Assembly (NCBI GenBank): GCA_013202185.1
Contig: JABMSA010000598.1
Coordinates: 1 to 8,565 of the forward strand
Direction: 5' to 3'
Source: Planctomycetota bacterium
GTDB taxonomy: Bacteria; Planctomycetota; PUPC01; JABMSA01
Length of the DNA stretch: 8,565 bases
Below are positions 1 through 6,500 of the stretch, piece by piece. Made by a program: the position numbers and the translations under genes. The notes below the pieces were generated by a model that searched no databases, was not told the origin of the DNA, and saw only the letters and a program-made list of their open reading frames with translations. Position 1 is the first letter of the stretch, and every line of letters starts with the position of its first letter.

Positions 1-11
1 CAACTTGATTC

Positions 12-140
12 ATGCACACGCAATTGCTATCCTGTTGCGCAGTGGTGACCATGCCCGGCGGCAAGGAGCTCACCGGCGCCGGCTCGAAGGAAATTGCGAT
101 TTCGATTCCGGGGCGATCCGCGACGAGGGTGTTTTGCTGA
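12..140 (+). CDS. Short open frame, 42 codons, unassigned (possibly remnant of a gene tail)
   Basis: ATG at 12 and TGA at 138-140 enclose a 42-codon frame whose second half reads GGKELTGAGSKEIAISIPGRS. A stop at 6-8 closes the frame upstream. The IAISIPGRSAT pattern is vaguely like the last strand of C-terminal beta-sandwich domains in glycoside hydrolases. It could therefore be a decayed tail of a plus-strand gene interrupted near its end. No ribosome binding site is visible because the window begins 11 bases before. A chance open frame is equally possible. Confidence 0.2.
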   Translation: MHTQLLSCCAVVTMPGGKELTGAGSKEIAISIPGRSATRVFC

Positions 141-180
141 GGCAGCGTTACGGATCCGCTTGTCAGGAGACTCAAGGATT

Positions 181-249
181 ATGATGAATAAGAAACTGTC
201 ATTGCAAGGGGTTTTTCAACGGCTCCACAGTCACCTATTTTTCCCTTGA
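181..249 (+). CDS. Very short open frame with plausible ribosome binding site, 22 codons, unassigned
   Basis: ATG-ATG at 181-186 is preceded by AGGAG (165-169) and AAGGA (174-178). The frame reads MMNKKLSLQGVFQRLHSHLF and ends at TGA 247-249, which overlaps the TTGACA box of the transposase promoter. The MMNKKLSL start resembles the beginning of a signal peptide, but no hydrophobic core follows. It may be the start of a gene that has been lost, or a chance frame. Otherwise 141-245 shows no feature I can support. Confidence 0.2.
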   Translation: MMNKKLSLQGVFQRLHSHLFFP

Positions 250-274
250 CACTCATCCCGCTGGGTGGTAGACT
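246..274 (+). promoter_or_regulatory. Sigma-70-type promoter for the RAYT fragment, probably leaderless
   Basis: A perfect -35 box TTGACA (246-251) is followed by an exact 17-base spacer and TAGACT (269-274), which matches TATAAT at four of six positions including the key T, A and final T. The ATG of the RAYT fragment begins at 281, only six bases after the -10 box. Transcription would then start at or next to the start codon, leaving no room for a ribosome binding site. Confidence 0.6.
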
Positions 275-280
275 TTGCCT

Positions 281-379
281 ATGCCACGAATAGCAAGAAT
301 TGTTGTGCCCGGCGTGCCGCACCATATTACACAGCGCGGCAACAACCGTCAGGATGTCTTCTTTTTGGACGACGACTGA
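281..379 (+). pseudogene. Truncated REP-associated transposase (RAYT, Y1_Tnp family), N-terminal 32 codons
   Basis: ATG at 281 opens MPRIARIVVPGVPHHITQRG, followed by NNRQDVFFLDDD and TGA at 377-379. This is the recognisable N-terminus of RAYT / IS200-like Y1 transposases, which act on REP hairpins as single-stranded DNA nucleases. In intact members the frame continues after this point for roughly 150-300 more residues, including the HUH metal-binding motif and a catalytic tyrosine. Both are absent here, so the fragment cannot be active. The break coincides with the start of a sequence resembling an IS end. It is convergent with the giant minus-strand gene. The family call is confident, because the 'PG.PHHITQRGNNRQ.VFF' pattern is distinctive. 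Confidence 0.85.
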
Positions 380-589
380 CCTCGCCCCCGAAAACGGTTC
401 AGACGCCAAGTTAGGATTCTGGTAGCATTCTGGCCGCAAGGAGCAAGGTCGGCTCTTGGGTCAGTAGCCTGATGATAGCTTGGCGCCAGTTCTGCGACCA
501 GCGTTCGCCATACAACTCTCTGGGATACCCACCCCTCCCTCGCCTGCTGACTATCCACCGCGCCGCGCGCCTCGCAACTCCCACCTTCA
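377..589. mobile_element. Possible IS3-type element end / insertion relic between the RAYT fragment and the giant gene
   Basis: The sequence from 377 reads TGACCTCGCCCCCGAAAACG, then GTTC. It begins exactly where the RAYT reading frame fails. Ends that start with TG and carry a C-rich run followed by GAAAAC are familiar from IS3-family elements. The remaining bases up to 589 contain no intact transposase on either strand, and minus-strand frames there have no recognisable motif. If this is an element end, only about 200 bases of it remain before the stop of the giant gene. The second end and a target duplication were not found, so the call is tentative. Confidence 0.3.
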
Positions 590-3500
590 TCATTCGCACT
601 CGTCTTTGATACTATCTCGCACGATGAGCATATCAATGACATCGATTGTGCCGTCGGAATTCACATCCGCCCGCCAGTTGTCTGCGGTTGCTATGTCCCG
701 CAGGAATGTGTTTCTGACAAAGAGCATATCGAGGATGTTGACGACGCAGTCGCCGTTTACGTCGCCGGTGATGGGCCAGGTCGGGGTGTAGACGGCCCTC
801 GCGGTGCGGTTGCCCGCCATCAGGACGTCGAGGTCGCTCACGCCGTCGGCCTGGGGGCTCTCCACTGCATCTATTACCAGGATCCATCGCAGGAACCTGT
901 AGTACTGGGTGGTATCGGAGATCCAGGGGTCGGGCGCTGACAGGTGGACCAGTAGCATGCTGGCGGTGGTAGCGGAGTAGGGGGTAGTGCCGGGGAAGTC
1001 GCCGGTGATGTGGACTGGGCCGTCGGCCCCTTCCGATTCCACGGTGAGGAGGATGTCGGAAAGGTCGAAGATGCGCAAGTAGTCGCCGCCTTCGGTTCCG
1101 TTCGCGTCGCCGTCGAGCCGTAGGCCGGCGAGGTCGTGGATGCTGTCGTCGCCGGAAACGGTGAGGCGGTAGCGGTCGACGGGAAGCGGCCCGGGGATGT
1201 CGAGGGTGACGGACGCCGTGCCGGTGACGTGGTGCGGGGTCAGGACGTAGATGTCATCGTCGGTATTGCCGAAGATGTTGTCTGCCCCGTCGCTGCGGAG
1301 CTCGTAGTTGGCCGGTGCGTTGGCGTCGATGGTGTTGACGACTTCGCCGAAGGTGATTGCGATGGTGTTGAGCGGGGTGTGGGCGGCGGCGGCGGCGTGG
1401 ATGGCCGCGGGTGCGGTCGCGAGTATGAGAGGTGCGTCTACGTCGTCGCTGGAGCCGCGGAACTCATAGGCCCCGATATCGGTGAAGGTGATCCCGGACG
1501 TAAGGGCGAACCGGACGGAGTTCGCGTCGCCGAGATCGGCCTGGCCGTCATGCATCGAAAGGACGTAGAAATTGCCGTCGCCCCTGGATATGCCGACGGT
1601 GGGGGTGAGGGGCGTATTGCCCGGGCCGTAGTCGAAGCGTATCTCGCCGGTGCTGAAGAGCGTGACGGAGACGTTCGCGTCGCTGCTGTCGGCCAGGTTT
1701 GTTGCGCCCCATCGGATGGTGACCTGATCGGCGACGGATTCGTCGACGTAGATGTCCTTGCCGGAGGTGTTGGTAGCCAGGTCGTCCCAGAGCGGCGCGA
1801 TGCGGTGGTTGACGATCATGACCGGGGTGGTATTGTCTGCCGGCCACACGGGATCGGGTCCCTCGAAATGGAGCAGTCCGTTCGACGACACCTCGACGGA
1901 GGTGTATTCATCGTCATAGAATGGGAAGGTGAATGGCAGAGGTGTCAGGCTCCAGTCGCCGTTGTCGGACCGCCAGTTCTTTGCGGTTCCGGCTGTGGGG
2001 AAGGGGTTGGGCCCGAGGTCGATTTCGGCGTAATCCGGTGATCCGAGGTTGGGCGAGCCGGGGTCGTCGGTGCGCGGGAAGCCGTCGATGTCGGTGGGCG
2101 GGGCCGCCCAGGCGTCGGCGCGATCGATGGCGGGCGACATTGCGGTGAGGTGGAAGTTGTCGTCGGCTCCGCCGTCGTATCCGCCGCCGGCGATGGAATA
2201 GGCCAGGACGTTGTCGGCGCCGTTGATGTCCATCAACTCGGGGTTCGCGTGGAGGCCGTTGAGGTCGAGGCCCGAAGCGGCCTGCCAGTCGGCAAGGAGA
2301 TCCTGCACCGAGCCGCCCCAGTATCCGACGTGGGCATTGGGATCGGATCCGGCCCAGAACAGGTTGTAGTTGCTGTCGCATTCGACCTGGCTGTTGGTTG
2401 CGACATAGATGTCGTAGCCGGCTTCGACCCACAGGATGTTGTTTCTTATTTTTGAGTTATTGACGTTGTCCTGGAGCCGGATGGCATCGCCCACGGGCTG
2501 GTAGATTGTGTTGTTGACGATCTCGAAATCGCGGGAGGAATACCCGCGGACGAGCACGCCCTGGTTTGTGTTTGTGTATATCAGGTTGTTGGTGATCTGC
2601 CCGTCGAAGTTGCTGCCTGCACGCACGCCGATCGAATTGGAGTAGATCTTGTTGCGAAGGACGCTGGTGCCGTAGTTGGCGTCGATGCCGATATTGGTGT
2701 TGTTGAACACCCGGTTGTCGGTCACAGAGCTGTCGTAGGCAATGATCCCATCATAGTTGCTGTGGACGACGTTTTGCGTGGCCCGGACGCCTGTGCGGAC
2801 GTAGATGCCTTCGTCGTTTGCGCCGGCCTGCCCATAGACGGTATTACCCGTTAGCAGCACGGTGCCCGAAGCGTAGATACCCGTCCCGGTATTGTCGTGC
2901 ACGGTGTTCCCACTGATGATGGTGCCGTCGTCGTCCGGCCCGCTGTTGCTGACGTCGATGCCCATCTTGTTGTTATAGACATCGTTTTCGGCCATGGTTA
3001 TTCGGTGGCCATAAAGATAGACGCCGACCCCGTAGCCGTTGATCATGTCGTAGACGGAGTTGGCGGTGATGAGTGCGTCGTCATTGGCGTGTTCGATGCG
3101 TATTCCGTAGTCTCTGTTTGCGAAGACATCACAGTGGCTGAGGGTCAGGCGATCGCTGTCGCTGTCGTAGGCGGCGTGTAGGCCCTCCTCGCCGCCGGTG
3201 ATATGCAGCGAGTCGATGGTCAGGTCGTCGGCGTCCTGCAGTTCGAAAACGAATCTGTCGCGCGCGGTGTTGGCACGATCGAGGACGGCGACTGCATGGG
3301 TGGGGCCCTGAATTCGCACGCCGCTGTCCTGGGCGCCGATCACGATGTTTTCGAGCAGCTCGTAGGAGCCGGTGTCGACGTGGACGGTGTCGCCGGGGTC
3401 GAGGTCGTAGGCCGCGATGAGCGCCCTTAGTGTCCGCATGGGGAAGTTGCGATGTTTGCCGCTGTTGGCGTTGTTGCCGACGGCGTTAGTGAACTCGTCG

Positions 3501-6500
3501 TCGGTGGTGGAATCGTCGTTGACATAATAATCCGTTCCGGCGTTGCCGATCATGAACGGCCTGTCGGAGTCGTCTTGCGGGTTAGTGCCGTGATTGGCGG
3601 TGACGCGGATGAGCGCGGTGTGGCCGGCGGTTTCAGGTGCGGCGTTCCACGGCAGACCGCCGCGCCCGAAGCTATCCATGGGGAGGTCGGCGCCGAGGGG
3701 CGCCCACGGGCCGCCGCCGGTGTTGGTGGAAAGCTCGAGGTTCACAGTGGGCGCGGCGACGCCGCCCGGGTTGTCGGCGGTGATTTCGATGGCCGATATG
3801 ATTGCGTAGTTGTTGGTCTTATTCACCAGGGTCAGAAGAATACCCTCGGAGGCCGAAGCGGTCGCGGGGTAATCGGGCGCCGTTGCAGTGTGCGGGGTGA
3901 CTGCCCGGGCGATTATGTCGAAATCAGGGGCCACGGTCACCCCCTGGAGGACGATATCGAACACCCGCGAGCCTTCGGTGGTATAACTGGGCTCGGCAAA
4001 GTGCAGCCGCACGGTGTAGGTGCCGTCGGGCACGGGCAGATGATACTGGAATGTTTCGCCCACGCCGTATGCCCGGTATCGATACGTCTGGTACACCGCT
4101 TCGGGGGCGGGGTCGGCAACGCCGGTGGTATCCACTGCGGAGGTGAACAAACTTCCGTAGCCGCTGACGTAGTAGTTGTCGTAGAGCCAGTTGTCTATCG
4201 TTTCGCCGCCTGCGTTGATGAGGCCGACGGTCTGGGTGGGCGTGAGGCCCCACGACCGCCATTGGATGTTTGTAGCCTGGCCCAGATCGAATCTCTCGAG
4301 GCCGTTGGGCGCCAGCACCTGCACAATCTGCGACGGGCTGGTCTGTGCTTCGGGGGTGTTGCCGTAGGCTCCCTGGTTGGCCCTTCCGCCGTTGGGCTGC
4401 GGTTCCCTCAGATAGTAGGAGGCCGGGTCGCCGAGATCGATAGCGGGTGAGGTGTTTTGCACGTGATAGTTGCCGGCAGCGGGATTCACGAACAAGGGAT
4501 CGGCCGCCAGGCTGTGCTGGTCGCGGCCCAGCTCGTAGAACCAGTCGGCCAGGTCGGTGAAATCGTGCCCTTGCCACGTGGCAAGCTTTCCGGGCGGCGT
4601 GATGTGGAAAAGGTTGTAGTCGCTGTCGAAGTCCACCTGGCTGTTGGGGGAAACGTTGATGGCATAGCCGTCGTATACGCTCAGGATATTGCTGCGAAGG
4701 CTGGTCCCCTTGGCAGCAGCTTCAAGGCGCACGGCATCGCCTACGACCTGGTGCACGGTGTTGTTGTGGATGGTATTAGGCCAGATGCCGGTGACGTAGA
4801 AGCCGGTGTTGGTGTTGGAATAGAGGAGATTGTTGCGGGCGCGGCCGGAGTAGGAGGAGCCCAGGTGAACGCCGATGGAATTGCCGTGCAGAATGTTCTC
4901 GAAGATGTCGACGGCGTAGTTGGCGTAGATGCCGGCGTCGGTGTTGTTGTACACCTCGTTGCCGCCGGCCGATACATTATAGGAAAGAGATATGCCGGTG
5001 TAATTATCATACACGGTGTTGTCCATGACCGTGGCCCCGGAAGAGGCAACGATGCCAGTGTCTCCCGATCCGTTCTGGCCGTGAACGGTGTTGCCGCTCG
5101 CCATCACGTTGCCGGAGATCTCGATGCCCTTCTGTGTGTTGTCGCGGGCGACATTGTCGAGCGCGGCGGACCACTGCAGTGAGCCGGTGCCGTTCTCGAG
5201 GTGTATGCCGATATTGTTATTGTATGCGGTTGCATTGCGGACCGTGCTTCCCTCGCCGCTGACGTGGATTCCCGTGCCGAAGCCATCGACTTCGTTGCCC
5301 ACGACGCCGCCGACGTCGCCGCCCATGTCGTCGCCGGCGCCGACGTAGGCGCCGTCGCCCCGGGAGTAGATACCTATCGAGCTGCCGCTGGGCAGGCCGT
5401 GCAATGTATTGTCGAGGAAGATCGCGTTGTCGTTAGACGTGTCTAGCCGCACGCCGTAGTAGTAGTGATCGTAAAGGTCGCAGTTGGAGATTACCAGGTC
5501 GTCGCTGTCGCTGGTGTACGTTGCGTAAACGCCTGTGTGCGCGCCGATGATGACGAGGTGGTCGAGGGTGACGTCGTCGGCATTGATCAGCTCGACGGCG
5601 TAGCTGCCGGTGGAGGTGTTGCCGCGGTCGAGGATGGCCCTGCGTGCGGGCTGTGCCCCCAGGTGGTAGCCTTCGATCCGCACGGCGCTGTCCTGCTCGG
5701 CGATGACCACGTTGCGCACAAGGCTGTAAGCGCCGTTGTCCACGTAGATGGTATCGCCGCTATCGAGGTCGTACGCCGAAAGGAGCGCCGCCAGGCTGGC
5801 CATGGGCTGGTCGGGGCTCTTGCCGGTGTTGCCGTTGCTGCCGTGAACGGAAGTCCAGTCGTCGGCGTCGATGATGATATCGTCGTTGATGTAGTAGTCG
5901 GGGCCGTCGCCCGCGATCATGAAGAGTTCGTCGGAGACGTCCCTCGGACCTGTGCCGTCGTTGGCGGTGGCCCGGACGAGGGCGGCATCGCCGATGGTTT
6001 CGGGAGCGGCGTTCCAAGCCAGATCGCCACGGCCGAACCAATCCATAGACAGGCCGGAGGCGATGGCCCCCCAGGAGTTGCCGGTGTCGGTGGACAGCTC
6101 GAGGTCAACGGTGGGCGCGGCGACGCCGCCTGGGTTGTCGGCGGTGAGTTCGATGGCCGAGATGATCGCCGGTTGACTGGTCTTGTTCAACAGGGTCAGC
6201 AGGATTCCCTCGTCGGAGGCAGCGTCTACTGGGAATGACAGCGTTGTTGCCACGCGCCGGTCGTTTGTCTGGCGTATGTCGAAGTCGGTGACCTCTGTTA
6301 CTCCCTGGATGACAATATCGAACACCCGATAGCCTGCGCTGCCGTATGAGTGCTCAACGAAGTGCAGCCTGAGGGTATAGGTGCCGTCTGGCACGGGCAT
6401 ATGATACTGAAGTGTTTCGTCCACGCCGGATGCCCCGTATCGATACGACTGGTACACCGCTTCTGGAGGAACGGGATCGCTAACGCCGGAGGTATCCATG

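Larger units (their letters stand above)
3530..5896 (-). repeat. Tandem supermodule, copy 2 (789 codons)
   Basis: The distance from the YY of helix 2 to the YY of helix 3 (3527-3529) is 2,367 bases. Domain order is the same as copy 1, with matching helix ends, linker, Ig halves and malectin. A third, partial copy starts at 3529 (helix 3 only), after which the architecture changes to nidogen-like and Big_5-like domains. Confidence 0.85.

Noticed and set aside
552..580. GC-rich stretch just downstream of the giant gene's stop, considered as a terminator
   Set aside because: Only a 4-bp GCGC stem is possible and no T-run follows in the direction of transcription, so no intrinsic terminator can be supported.
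349..642. Minus-strand open frame overlapping the 3' end of the giant gene
   Set aside because: It crosses the stop of the giant gene in another frame and runs into the transposase fragment. It shows no recognisable motif, so it is treated as chance.
1136..2041. Long plus-strand open frame of 301 codons opposite the giant gene
   Set aside because: Its product is a monotonous Val/Gly/Asp mix with no domain. It mirrors the GC-rich third-position bias of the minus-strand gene, whose domains are recognisable throughout this span.
2400..3200. Regularly spaced 'gttgtt...' and 'ttgttg' motifs resembling a direct-repeat array or CRISPR
   Set aside because: They are the codons for the recurrent Asn residues of the beta-helix rungs (N-x-V-Y-x-N). 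Spacing and sequence vary and the frame is open throughout, so this is protein repetition and not a CRISPR array.
3452..4450. Plus-strand open frame of 332 codons
   Set aside because: It lies opposite the split Ig/malectin region and has the same low-complexity Val/Gly composition as the other complementary-strand shadows. No family motif is visible.
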